A DNA stretch of 64,000 nt from Streptomyces typhae (lineage in GTDB: Bacteria; Actinomycetota; Actinomycetes; Streptomycetales; Streptomycetaceae), in contig NZ_WPNZ01000007.1 of the NCBI RefSeq assembly GCF_009755605.1, positions 62,001 to 126,000 on the forward strand, read 5' to 3'. The notes under the pieces are model-generated. The model was not told the DNA's origin. It saw only the letters and a list, made by a program, of their open reading frames with translations, and made no database searches. Made by a program: the position numbers and the translations under genes. Every line of letters starts with the position of its first letter. Position 1 is the stretch's first letter. Below, piece after piece: positions 34,611 to 42,501 of the stretch.

Positions 34611-34660
34611 TACTGCGAGCGGTACCGGAGGTATCCGGCCTCAGGAAGCGTCGGTCTCCG

Positions 34661-36061
34661 TCAGGAGGCCTTGGCCTTCTCCTCGGTCTTCTCCGCGGCC
34701 GGAGCGGCCGCGGCGGCGGGCTTCGGGGCCGGCTTGGCGGCCTCGTAGAACTCCTCGCGGGGAGTCTCCATGGCGCCGAGCGAGACGACCTCGCGCTTGA
34801 GGAACATGCCGAGCGTCCAGTCCGCGAAGACACGGATCTTGCGGTTGAACGTCGGCATCGCCATGCCGTGGTACGCGCGGTGCATGTACCAGGCGAGACG
34901 GCCCTTGAGCTTGATCTTCATCTTGCCCATGACGATCATCGCGACGCCCTTGTGCAGGCCGAGGCCCGCGACCGCGCCCTTGTTGGCGTGGCTGTACTCC
35001 TTCTGCGGGAAGCCCCGCATGCCGGAGATCACGTTGTCGCCGAGGACCTTGGCCTGGCGCAGCGCGTGCTGGGCGTTGGGCGGGCACCAGGCGTTCTCGT
35101 TGCCGGCCTTGCGGCCGACGACGTCCGGCACCTGGGCGTTGTCGCCCGCGGCCCAGATGTAGTCGGTGCCCTGCACCTGGAGGGTCGTCCGGGTGTCCAC
35201 GTGGCCGCGCGGGCCGAGCGGCAGACCGAAGCGCGCGAGGGCCGGGTTCGGCTTGACGCCCGCGGTCCACACGATGGTGTTGGAGTCGACCTCCAGGCCG
35301 TTGTTCAGGACCACGTGGCCGTCCACGCAGGAGTCCATGCCGGTCTTGAGGTAGACCTCGACGCCACGGCCCTCCAGGTGCTCCTTGCCGTAGGCACCGA
35401 GCTTGGGGCCGACCTCGGGGAGGATCTTGTCGGCGACGTCGACGAGGACGAAGCGCATGTCCTCGCGCTTGACGCTCTTGTAGTACTTGGCCGCGTCGCG
35501 GGCCATGTCCTCGACCTCGCCGATGGTCTCGGCACCGGCGAAGCCACCGCCGACGAAGACGAAGGTGAGTGCCTTGCGGCGGACTTCCTCGTCCGTCGTG
35601 GAGTCGGCCTTGTCGAGCTGCTCGAGCACGTGGTTGCGCAGGCCGATGGCCTCCTCGATGCCCTTCATGCCGATGCCCTGCTCGGCGAGGCCGGGGATCG
35701 GGAAGGTGCGGGAGACCGCGCCCATCGCGATGACCAGGTAGTCGAACGGCAGCTCGTACGCCTCGCCGACGAGCGGCGCGATCGTGGCGACCTTGCGGTC
35801 CTGGTCGATGGTGGTGACCCGGCCGGTGAGGACTTCCGCCTTGGGCAGCACGCGTCGCAGCGGGACGACGACGTGCCGAGGCGAGATGCTGCCGGCCGCG
35901 GCTTCGGGGAGGAAGGGCTGGTACGTCATGTACGAGCGCGGGTCGACGACCGTGACGGTCGCCTCTCCGTAGCGCATCTTCTTCAGAATGCGTCGAGCTG
36001 CGTACAGGCCTACGTACCCACCGCCTACTACGAGGATCCTGGGACGCTCCGTGGTGCTCAT
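34661..36061 (-). CDS. ndh: Type II NADH dehydrogenase
   Basis: A 466-aa flavoprotein, non-proton-pumping NADH:quinone oxidoreductase of the inner face of the membrane. It has the FAD motif 'ILVVGGGYVGLYAARRIL' (about 9-26), NAD motif 'LTFVFVGGGFAGAETIGEVE' (about 170-190) and 'YIWAAGDNAQVPD' near 300. The ATG at 36061 (MSTTERP) is chosen. A C-terminal Ala/Pro/Lys/Glu tail of about 35 residues is low complexity. A Rex-type operator lies 308 nt upstream, so redox control is likely. The 489 nt to the next gene upstream (36062-36550) hold this site and nothing else recognisable. Confidence 0.92.
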   Translation of the reverse strand: MSTTERPRILVVGGGYVGLYAARRILKKMRYGEATVTVVDPRSYMTYQPFLPEAAAGSISPRHVVVPLRRVLPKAEVLTGRVTTIDQDRKVATIAPLVGEAYELPFDYLVIAMGAVSRTFPIPGLAEQGIGMKGIEEAIGLRNHVLEQLDKADSTTDEEVRRKALTFVFVGGGFAGAETIGEVEDMARDAAKYYKSVKREDMRFVLVDVADKILPEVGPKLGAYGKEHLEGRGVEVYLKTGMDSCVDGHVVLNNGLEVDSNTIVWTAGVKPNPALARFGLPLGPRGHVDTRTTLQVQGTDYIWAAGDNAQVPDVVGRKAGNENAWCPPNAQHALRQAKVLGDNVISGMRGFPQKEYSHANKGAVAGLGLHKGVAMIVMGKMKIKLKGRLAWYMHRAYHGMAMPTFNRKIRVFADWTLGMFLKREVVSLGAMETPREEFYEAAKPAPKPAAAAAPAAEKTEEKAKAS

Positions 36062-36368
36062 GCCATCGAGTATCCACCCCCTTCGCGGGGGTCGCTCGTG
36101 CGCCCCTTCACAAGCATGGGCAGGGCCTCTGCTACACTTCGCCGCCCACGTGACGGAGGTCATGGCGGTCCGGGGGAACCAGTACGCCTCACGAGTCGTT
36201 GTCAACCCCTCGTGAGCTGCCGCTCCTGTCGCCAGGACCCAGTGAACCACCCTCCTGTTCATACGGCCGAAACGCGCCGGAACCCCTCGGCGGACCTACC
36301 CCGCCCGGCTCTGATCGCTCCCGGACGGCCCCAAGACCGCAAAACCGCGCCCAACTGGGCCGATTTCC

Positions 36369-36386
36369 TTGTGAAGAACTTCACGA
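36369..36386. promoter_or_regulatory. Putative Rex operator (ROP) upstream of ndh
   Basis: TTGTGAA-GAAC-TTCACGA fits the Rex consensus TTGTGAA-N4-TTCACAA with one mismatch (G for A in the right arm). Rex is the NADH/NAD+-sensing repressor that controls respiratory genes in Streptomyces. The site is 308 nt upstream of the ndh start. Confidence 0.7.
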
Positions 36387-36550
36387 ACTTTCCCGCCGGG
36401 CTGCCTCCGGGAGGCCTCCTAGCCCCTCTTTCGGCCGCTCAAACGTCTCTTTCGACGCTCAGGCGATCGCTCCGGCGATCGCTCGGGCGGCGCCGTCGAG
36501 CAGGCTCTCGGGGCCCGTGGCGCGACCGAGGTGCTGGGGCGGCTTCCGCG

Positions 36551-36913
36551 TCACAAGTCCCACGGCGTTCCGGGAGCGCGGAGCTGCTCCTCCCGGAGCG
36601 TGTGCCGGACATCCAGCCATGCGTCGTAGAGCACGGCCTCCTCCTCGGTGGCGACGCCGTCGATGAGCCTGTCCCGCCAGTGGTGGAGTTCGTGCTCGGG
36701 CATGAGGGCGACCCACTCGCAGTAACTGTGCAGAGTCTGCCCACTCTTGTGCGCGGCTGCTTCGAGGGTCGGCCTGTGCTGGGTCACGACGGACGAGTCG
36801 ACCCTGTCCATGCGGAGTCGCCACCGGTGCTCCATTCCGTCTCCGTCGCCGGTGCCGCGCTCGACCCTCCAGCCGGCCTCGTCCTCATCCTTCTTGCGCT
36901 TGAACAGCCCCAT
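36551..36913 (-). CDS. Hypothetical protein
   Basis: A 120-aa cytosolic protein. It starts at ATG 36913 with a strong GGAGGGGG; an upstream in-frame codon is less likely. The N-terminus 'MGLFKRKKDEDEAGW' is highly charged. The middle 'LEAAAHKSGQTLHSYCEWVA' and 'EEEAVLYDAWLDVRHTLREEQL' are helical. Function unknown. A perfect 12-bp palindrome sits 17 nt before the start codon. Confidence 0.7.
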   Translation of the reverse strand: MGLFKRKKDEDEAGWRVERGTGDGDGMEHRWRLRMDRVDSSVVTQHRPTLEAAAHKSGQTLHSYCEWVALMPEHELHHWRDRLIDGVATEEEAVLYDAWLDVRHTLREEQLRAPGTPWDL

Positions 36914-36929
36914 CCGCGCCCCCTCCAAA

Positions 36930-36958
36930 CACTGTCGTCGTCGGCAACGACGACAGTG
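36930..36958. promoter_or_regulatory. Perfect palindrome upstream of hypothetical gene
   Basis: CACTGTCGTCGT (36930-36941) - 5 nt - ACGACGACAGTG (36947-36958). The position just upstream of the ribosome binding site of the 36551-36913 gene suits an operator or an RNA hairpin that hinders translation. Confidence 0.7.
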
Positions 36959-36993
36959 TGACGCGGCACCTCTGTCGCCTTGCGCCGTTCCAC

Positions 36994-37118
36994 AGGCTCT
37001 TCACGGCCGCAGGCTCTTCATGGCCGCAGGCTCTTCATGGCCGCAGGCTCTTGACGGCCGCAGGCTCTTCACGGCCGCAGGCTCTTCACGGCCGCAGGCT
37101 CTTGACGGCCGCAGGGCC
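36994..37118. repeat. 17-bp minisatellite, seven copies
   Basis: Unit AGGCTCTTCACGGCCGC, with ATG/GAC variants, repeated at 36994, 37011, 37028, 37045, 37062, 37079 and 37096, followed by a broken copy at 37113. It lies in non-coding DNA between the stop of the secreted-protein gene and the promoter region of the hypothetical gene. Confidence 0.95.
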
Positions 37119-37128
37119 GAAGCGGCGG

Positions 37129-37419
37129 TCAGGCGATGGAGACGCTGGCGCCGAATTCGAAGGTTCCGGTGTCTCCAGGCGCGACTTCCCCGATGACGCT
37201 TCCGCTGCAATCGGGGCCGTCGTGGACGACGGCGACGGTGTCGGTGCCGTTCTGCACGATCAGGGGCCAGATCTGGCCGTTGTAACAGCCACTGGGGTTC
37301 TCGTAGACCGTGGGCACGATGGTGAGCGTCCCCTGGGCAGCGACGGCGAAGCCGGGCACGGAGAGAGCCAGCACCCCGGCCGCCGCCAGGGATCCGAGTG
37401 TCAGTGCGATGCGCCGCAT
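37129..37419 (-). CDS. Small secreted protein
   Basis: A 96-aa protein. The ATG at 37419 has AGGAGGAA 5 nt upstream. It has a Sec signal peptide: positive 'MRRIALTLGSLAAAGVLALS', hydrophobic core, cleavage probably after 'GFAVAA'. The mature part has two cysteines ('SGCYNGQ', 'GPDCSGS'), probably one disulfide, in a beta-rich sequence 'GTLTIVPTVYENPSGCYNGQ'. Function unknown. Upstream to 37879 there is no gene, only GC-rich DNA and the terminator of the following gene. Confidence 0.75.
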   Translation of the reverse strand: MRRIALTLGSLAAAGVLALSVPGFAVAAQGTLTIVPTVYENPSGCYNGQIWPLIVQNGTDTVAVVHDGPDCSGSVIGEVAPGDTGTFEFGASVSIA

Positions 37420-37828
37420 GCGTATTCCTCCTGTTCGCGGGAGCCGCCGAGCACGCCTCCTCACTTACAGAAAGTTCCCTTACGGACACACAACGTAGCG
37501 AGCGTACGGAAGTACACGCCCCGGCCACGGCGCGCGACGCGCTCCGTGACCACGCCACCGCGCACACAGCACGCCCTCCCCTTCCGCCTCCGCCCATGCG
37601 GACGGCCGTGGCGGGGCACCGAGCGAGCCGCCGGAGGGGCGCCCCGCCCGGAAACGGAGGGGCGGTGCCTTCCCGTCGTCGTCGATGATCCGCAGCCAAG
37701 ACGAGCGGGTACCGTTCAGACGTCGAGTCGGACAGGAGCCTCCTCCGCGGACGCCTGCCCGATCAGGTCGTCGAGCAGGGTCGGCGCTGCGCCGCACCGA
37801 CCAGGCAGGATCAAGCTGACGCATGCGC

Positions 37829-37860
37829 CCCCGCTCACCGGCACAAGCCGGTGAGCGGGG
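37829..37860 (-). terminator. Terminator of XRE/TPR regulator gene
   Basis: CCCCGCTCACCGGC (37829-37842) and GCCGGTGAGCGGGG (37847-37860) form a perfect 14-bp stem with a 4-nt loop (ACAA), starting 19 nt beyond the stop codon of the 37880-39232 gene. Confidence 0.85.
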
Positions 37861-37879
37861 ACAACTTGCGTTTCAACGA

Positions 37880-39232
37880 CTACGCTGCGGCGACCAGTTC
37901 ACGGGCCCGGTCGTTGAAGTCGGCGACCAGTCGATGCCCGCCGAACGGCTGCATGCGCTTCCGCAGATCCTGCACCGCCTCGACCGCCCGTGACGACTTG
38001 ACCCGGCTCGACAGCTTGAGCGTCCGGATCCCCGCCGAGTACGCGGCCTCGAGGTCGCGACGCTGGAGGTGGGACACCGCGAGAGCGGCTTGCGACATCG
38101 CACCGCGACGGGCCCGTTTCTGGCCGGCGGCATGCTCGATGGACCGGCGGGCGTGCTCTTCGGCCGCCTCGGCATCGCCCAGGTCACGGAAGGTGTTCGC
38201 GTGCTCTCCGTGCAGGTACGCCGGGTCGATGAACGCCGCCCACTCCGGTTCACTGTCGAGGTCGACCCGTGCGTACTCCCGTTCCGAGCGGGTGACCGCG
38301 TGGGCTGCGGCCGACTTGTCACCCAGCAGCGCGAGCGCCCGGGCTTCGAGGCACCACAGGTCGGCCATGCAGGCCGACGACGCGGACCTCGGCAGCCCCT
38401 GACGGCCCGCCTGTGCCAGTCGGCGCCCCTCGACCGGGTCCCCGAGCAGGGTGGCTTGATCGGCCATTCCCGCGAGCACATGGGCGCCGAGCGCCGGATT
38501 CCGCGACTCCTCGGCCAGGCGCAGCGACTGGATCAAGTAGCGCTGCGCGATGCTCTGTTCGCCGTTGTCGTAGGCCATCCAGCCCAGCAGGTACGTCTGT
38601 TCCGCGGCGGCCTCGCACAGCGGGCGCCGCACGTCCTCGCTGTGGGCGCGGCGCAGGAGTGGATAGACGTGGGCGTTCATGTAGTCGGCCAGCACCAGTC
38701 GGCCCGAACCTCCGCCCTGGAAGATGTCCATGCGCTGGAAGGTCGTGAACATGTTGCGCACAGCGGTCACGTCCTCAAGACGCACCCGCGGCCCCGGTTC
38801 GGGTTCCTGATCGAGCGTGTTCAACAGCCAGTCCCGCGAGGGTCCGACCCCCGCGACGGCCACAAACGGTGCGGCTGCAAGGAACTTTCGTCGGTCCACG
38901 TCAGCTCTCCCCAAGTCTGCGACGACCTCCACCGTAGTTGCGTACGAGGAGTTGTACACGAGCGCAGCATCGGCCGCCCCGCCGTCGCCGAGCCCGAGAT
39001 CGTACGTCGTGACCCGGAATCCGAGATGGTCGGAGAACACGGCGGCGATGATGTCCGGCAGCGGCGCACGCGGCGTCTCACCTTGGAGCCAGCACCGAAC
39101 ACGGGTCGCGTCCGGTGAGATATGTGGCTGCTTCCACTGGAGAGCCTTGGATCTCACGCGCCGCGCCAACTCACCCCGGCTCATCTTCGACTGGTCCAAC
39201 CGCTGCGCGAGCTTGCCGTTCGGCGCCTTCAT
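37880..39232 (-). CDS. XRE-like transcriptional regulator with TPR-like repeats
   Basis: A 450-aa protein. The ATG at 39232 follows GGAAGG. The N-terminus (about 5-70) holds a helix-turn-helix ('KMSRGELARRVRSKA', 'TRVRCWLQGETPRAPLPDII'). From about 155 onward, helical TPR-like repeats follow ('EQTYLLGWMAYDNGEQSIAQ', 'LEAAYSAGIRTLKL' and others), resembling the ligand-binding region of streptomycete AfsR/Rgg-like or BldR-type regulators. A short 'DRRKFLAAAPFVAVAGVG' segment at about 110-130 looks like a Tat-signal-like or membrane-touching region. It is divergent from the ATPase/aaRS-like pair and probably regulates it. Confidence 0.75.
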   Translation of the reverse strand: MKAPNGKLAQRLDQSKMSRGELARRVRSKALQWKQPHISPDATRVRCWLQGETPRAPLPDIIAAVFSDHLGFRVTTYDLGLGDGGAADAALVYNSSYATTVEVVADLGRADVDRRKFLAAAPFVAVAGVGPSRDWLLNTLDQEPEPGPRVRLEDVTAVRNMFTTFQRMDIFQGGGSGRLVLADYMNAHVYPLLRRAHSEDVRRPLCEAAAEQTYLLGWMAYDNGEQSIAQRYLIQSLRLAEESRNPALGAHVLAGMADQATLLGDPVEGRRLAQAGRQGLPRSASSACMADLWCLEARALALLGDKSAAAHAVTRSEREYARVDLDSEPEWAAFIDPAYLHGEHANTFRDLGDAEAAEEHARRSIEHAAGQKRARRGAMSQAALAVSHLQRRDLEAAYSAGIRTLKLSSRVKSSRAVEAVQDLRKRMQPFGGHRLVADFNDRARELVAAA

Positions 39233-39243
39233 TTTCAGCCTTC

Positions 39244-39335
39244 CGCTACGGGGGGTAGCGAAAACAACACGCTTCGACACCCCTCCCGACGGTACCCCCC
39301 TTCTCCCCTCGCGTGTTGCCTGGTTCGAGGAACCA
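39244..39335. promoter_or_regulatory. Two small palindromes in the divergent promoter region
   Basis: CGCTAC-GGGGG-GTAGCG at 39244-39260 and TGGTTC-GAG-GAACCA at 39321-39335 lie between the XRE/TPR gene and the ATPase gene. They are candidate operators for the regulator. Confidence 0.4.
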
Positions 39336-39382
39336 CACGGTCCGCGAGCCGGGCCGTAACAGTCCGCCCTAAGGGGAGACGC

Positions 39383-39820
39383 ATGATCGAACGACGGCGG
39401 GGCACCACATCCTCCTGCTGTGCCCCTCCCATCGGCCCGCCTCCTGTCCTGCTGTTGGAAGGCGAGCCCGCATCGGCCGGCGCGGCGCGCGCGTTCGTGC
39501 GCGAGTTCATCCGGCACCACGTCCCGGTTGCGTCCGGGGATCACATGGAGACGGTCGTCCTGGTGGCGTGCGAGCTGGTCACCAACGCGATCCGGTACGG
39601 CACGGAGCCCGGCGACTCGCTGCGGCTCACGCTCGAAGCCGACCACACCAGGACGAGGGTCGAGGTGCAGGACCCCGTGAGGCGCCGTCCGCGGCCCCGC
39701 CCGGAGTCCAGCGAACGCGACCGTGGTCGCGGGCTGATCATTCTTGACGCCTTGTGCCTGGAGTGGGGCGTGGCCGACGCACCGCTCGGCAAAACCGTGT
39801 GGGCGGAGGTGCCACGGTGA
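39383..39820 (+). CDS. ATP-binding protein, anti-sigma factor-like (HATPase_c_2)
   Basis: A 145-aa protein of the RsbW-like GHKL ATPase family. The ATG at 39383 has AAGGGGAGAC. The N-box is in 'LVACELVTNAIRYGTEPGDS' (about 65-85; E-x-x-x-N-A), and G-box 'DRGRGLIILDALCLEWGVAD' is near 115-135. Residues 10-18 contain 'SSCCAPPIGPP'. Such proteins bind sigma factors or phosphorylate antagonists. This one is unusual because its stop overlaps the start of the aaRS-like gene (GTGA), so they are translated together. Confidence 0.85.
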   Translation: MIERRRGTTSSCCAPPIGPPPVLLLEGEPASAGAARAFVREFIRHHVPVASGDHMETVVLVACELVTNAIRYGTEPGDSLRLTLEADHTRTRVEVQDPVRRRPRPRPESSERDRGRGLIILDALCLEWGVADAPLGKTVWAEVPR

Positions 39821-40836
39821 CCATCCACCCCGTGTCACCGAACACGGTCCTCGCGAACGCACTCCACCACGCCGAGGACGTGCTCACGCCCCGAGTCCTC
39901 GACGCTGCGCCCGAACGGATCGTGTCCACCGGGGGGACGCAGATCAACGGGGCCCCACACATCGGGACCTCTCTCGTGCAGACCCTTGCGTTCGTCACCG
40001 CCGCCCGTCTCCGGGACAAGTTCGGCGTACCCGTCGAAGTCCGGTTCAGCGCCCTCGACAACGCTCCGTACACCATCGTCACCGACAACAAGTCCGGCCA
40101 CCGCTATCAGCGGGCATACGCGCACGCCCTGGGTGAGCGGGGCATCGCCGATCAGGTCGACTCGCTGTACCGCCCCATGTTCACCGCGATGTCCGAGCGG
40201 TTGCGCGTCCCCCACTCCGTCGAGACCTACAGCCGACAGCAGGCGGCCGAGCACTTTCGCCGCACGTGGCTGCGGGTGCTGCCCCGCATGGACGCCGCCC
40301 GATGGCGGCTCGCGCCGTCCTTGAGCAGGACGCACCTCCGCGTTCCCTGCCCCCAGCCCGGTTGCGGGTGGGCCGAGAAATACGCCGAGCGCACCTATGT
40401 CCAGCACGTCAGCGCGGAGCGGGCGGTCGTGTCGGCGGTCTGCCTGCACCACGACTACTACGAGGTCGCCATCGCCCCCGTGGGTGCGAGGTACCTCGAC
40501 CTCTCCACGCTGTATCGGAACCTGGTCACGGAAATCGCCGCTACCGGCACCCAGAAGACGACGGAGGTGCGGGTCAAGTGCCCGCATCTCGCCGACCTCG
40601 CCCCGGGCAACGTGATCCGCTTCCGGGTCAAGGGCACCGACGAGACCTGCGACGTGCGCGTACGCCAGGTGACGGACTATCCGGATTTCGGAGCCCTGCT
40701 CGACGGCGAGGGGGCGGCGAAGGTCAACCCGGTGGCGACTCGCGAGGAGCAGCTCGCCAGTATCCGCGCCATCTACCCGCCCGAGAAGGAGGCACTCGGC
40801 GTGCTGGCAGTCAGGATCGAACTACTCTGCCCCTGA
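39817..40836 (+). CDS. Class I lysyl-tRNA synthetase-like protein with ASCH-like C-terminus
   Basis: A 339-aa protein; the GTG overlaps the ATPase stop. The N-terminal ~230 residues look like the catalytic core of class I LysRS: 'IVSTGGTQINGAPHIGTSLV' (35-54) carries the HIGH-like 'PHIG', then 'FGVPVEVRFSALDNAPY'. A zinc-like site may be formed by C178, C183, C209 and H211/H212. No KMSKS-like loop or anticodon-binding domain is present; ordinary class I LysRS is over 500 aa. Residues about 245-339 ('KCPHLADLAPGNVIRFRV', 'IYPPEKEALGVLAVRIEL') resemble an ASCH domain, an RNA-binding/base-modifying fold. The function is unknown; a tRNA- or amino-acid-linked reaction is plausible. It overlaps ppx by 15 nt at the 3' ends. 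Confidence 0.75.
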   Translation: MTIHPVSPNTVLANALHHAEDVLTPRVLDAAPERIVSTGGTQINGAPHIGTSLVQTLAFVTAARLRDKFGVPVEVRFSALDNAPYTIVTDNKSGHRYQRAYAHALGERGIADQVDSLYRPMFTAMSERLRVPHSVETYSRQQAAEHFRRTWLRVLPRMDAARWRLAPSLSRTHLRVPCPQPGCGWAEKYAERTYVQHVSAERAVVSAVCLHHDYYEVAIAPVGARYLDLSTLYRNLVTEIAATGTQKTTEVRVKCPHLADLAPGNVIRFRVKGTDETCDVRVRQVTDYPDFGALLDGEGAAKVNPVATREEQLASIRAIYPPEKEALGVLAVRIELLCP

Positions 40837-41793
40837 CCCTGCCTGCGCCTCTTCCGCCACGCTGAAGGCAATCCCGTCCAGGATGTCGTGCTCGCTCACG
40901 ACGACCTCGTGGGCGCCCGTGCGTTCCATGATCGCGAGGAGTACGAGGGCGCCCGCGGCGATCACGTCGACGCGGCCCGGGTGCATCACGGAGATCGCCG
41001 CGCGTTCGGCGTGCGTGGAGTGCGCGAGGCGGTCGGTGATGTCCCGGACCCGCTCGTACGGGATGCGGGCGTGGTGGATCGCGGTCGAGTCGTAGGTGTC
41101 GAGGCCGAGGGCGATGGCGGCGACCGTGGTGACGGAGCCCGCGAGGCCCACCAGGGTGCGGGCCTCGCGCAGCGGGACCGTCTTCTCCGCGAGGTCGAGC
41201 GCCGCCGCCACGTCCGCGCGGACCGCGGCGAGCTGCGCCTCGGTGGGCGGGTCGGTGACGACGCCGTCGTGCACGAGGTGCCGCTCGGTCATCCGCACGC
41301 AGCCGACGTCCACGGAGCGGGCGGCGCGCACGTGGCCGTCGCCGACGACGAACTCCGTGGAGCCGCCACCGATGTCCACCACCAGGTACGGGCCTGGGAC
41401 GTCGGCGCGGCCCGTGAGTTCCTTCGTGGCGCCGGTGAAGGAGAACTCGGCCTCCTGGTCGCCGCTGATCACCTCCGGCTCGACACCGAGGATGTCGAGG
41501 ACCCCGCGGACGAACTCGTCGCGGTTCTCGGCGTCGCGCGAGGCGGAGGTGGCGACGAAGCGGAGGCGTTCGGCGCCGTGCTCCTTGATGATCGCCGCGT
41601 AGTCGCGGCAGGCCGCGAAGGTGCGGTCCAGGGCCTCCTGGGCGAGGCGGCCCGTCTTGTCGACGCCCTGGCCCAGGCGGACGATCTGCATCCGGCGGTC
41701 GAGGTCGACGAGTTCGCCCGTCACCGGGTCGGCGTCCGCCACCAGCAGGCGGATCGAGTTGGTGCCACAGTCGATGGCGGCCACGCGGGTCAT
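40822..41793 (-). CDS. ppx: Ppx/GppA family exopolyphosphatase
   Basis: A 323-aa ASKHA-fold phosphatase that degrades polyphosphate or pppGpp. Typical phosphate-1/2 segments: 'VAAIDCGTNSIRLLVAD' (4-20) and 'YLVVDIGGGSTEFVVGD' (about 135-150); 'FVATSASRDAENRDEF' near 80. Length fits the short actinobacterial Ppx2-type lacking the C-terminal HD domain. The ATG start at 41793 gives MTRVAAIDCG. Co-oriented with DUF501, ftsB and eno as in other actinobacteria. Confidence 0.93.
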   Translation of the reverse strand: MTRVAAIDCGTNSIRLLVADADPVTGELVDLDRRMQIVRLGQGVDKTGRLAQEALDRTFAACRDYAAIIKEHGAERLRFVATSASRDAENRDEFVRGVLDILGVEPEVISGDQEAEFSFTGATKELTGRADVPGPYLVVDIGGGSTEFVVGDGHVRAARSVDVGCVRMTERHLVHDGVVTDPPTEAQLAAVRADVAAALDLAEKTVPLREARTLVGLAGSVTTVAAIALGLDTYDSTAIHHARIPYERVRDITDRLAHSTHAERAAISVMHPGRVDVIAAGALVLLAIMERTGAHEVVVSEHDILDGIAFSVAEEAQAGSGAE

Positions 41794-41863
41794 GGTTCTC
41801 CTTGCTGCGGCAGGTGCGGAAGGCGGGGCGGGCCGCGTCGGCCCTGTGCCGGGTCGGGCCGGG

Positions 41864-42388
41864 TCAGGCGCGGTCGGCCGGGCTCACGCACGGGCCCTTG
41901 CGCCACCACTCCGGGAGCATCGCGATGGCCTCGTCGCCGAGGGGGTTCACACCGGGGCCCGCGGCCAGGGAGTGGGCCACCAGGACGTGCAGGCACTTCA
42001 CGCGGTCCGGCATGCCCCCGGCCGAGGGGAAGTTCTCCAGGACCTCGATGGCGTCACGGCGCGCGAGGTAGTCCTCGTGCGCGGCCCGGTACGCGGCGGC
42101 GAGCTCGGGGTCGGAGGCGAGACGCTCCGTCATCTCCTTCATGACGCCGTTGGCTTCCAGAGTGCCGATCGCGGACGCCGCACGCGGGCAGCTCAGGTAG
42201 TACGTCGTCGGGAACGGCGTACCGTCGGGCAGCCGCGGCGCCGTCTCCACCACGTCCGGGTTGCCGCAGGGGCAGCGGTGCGCGATGGCGCGGAGCCCGC
42301 GCGGCGGGCGCCCGAGCTGCTCCTGGAACGCGGCGATGTCGGCGTCCGTGGGCGCGGTGGGCTCGGTCTGGGGCGGGGGCGTTTCCAT
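41864..42388 (-). CDS. DUF501 domain protein
   Basis: A 174-aa protein. After a Pro/Thr-rich N-terminus, the DUF501 domain starts at about residue 18: 'AFQEQLGRPPRGLRAIAHRC' with 'CPCGNPDVVETAPRL', 'PTTYYLSCPRA', and 'RVKCLHVLVAHSLAAGPGVN'. The conserved cysteines (about 42, 44, 68) and His suggest a metal site. The ATG at 42388 is chosen rather than upstream in-frame codons. DUF501 genes lie between ftsB and ppx across actinobacteria, which supports the call. Function unknown. Confidence 0.93.
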   Translation of the reverse strand: METPPPQTEPTAPTDADIAAFQEQLGRPPRGLRAIAHRCPCGNPDVVETAPRLPDGTPFPTTYYLSCPRAASAIGTLEANGVMKEMTERLASDPELAAAYRAAHEDYLARRDAIEVLENFPSAGGMPDRVKCLHVLVAHSLAAGPGVNPLGDEAIAMLPEWWRKGPCVSPADRA

Positions 42389-42501
42389 GCCTGTCTTTCG
42401 GTTCGTGCGGAGAGGAGATGAGGAGATGACGGAAGGGAGACGGATGTACGGGGGCGAGTCGTGCACAGGGGACAGGGGACAGGGGACAGCGTGCGGCGTG
42501 G

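Noticed and set aside
36994..37118. CRISPR or coding repeat protein
   Set aside because: Contiguous 17-bp units, not a multiple of three, no spacers; open frames through them carry no start signals.
37001..37699. 232-codon minus-strand open frame across the 17-bp repeats
   Set aside because: Conflicts with the better-supported secreted-protein gene (signal peptide and strong ribosome binding site) and consists of Arg/Ala-rich shadow sequence.
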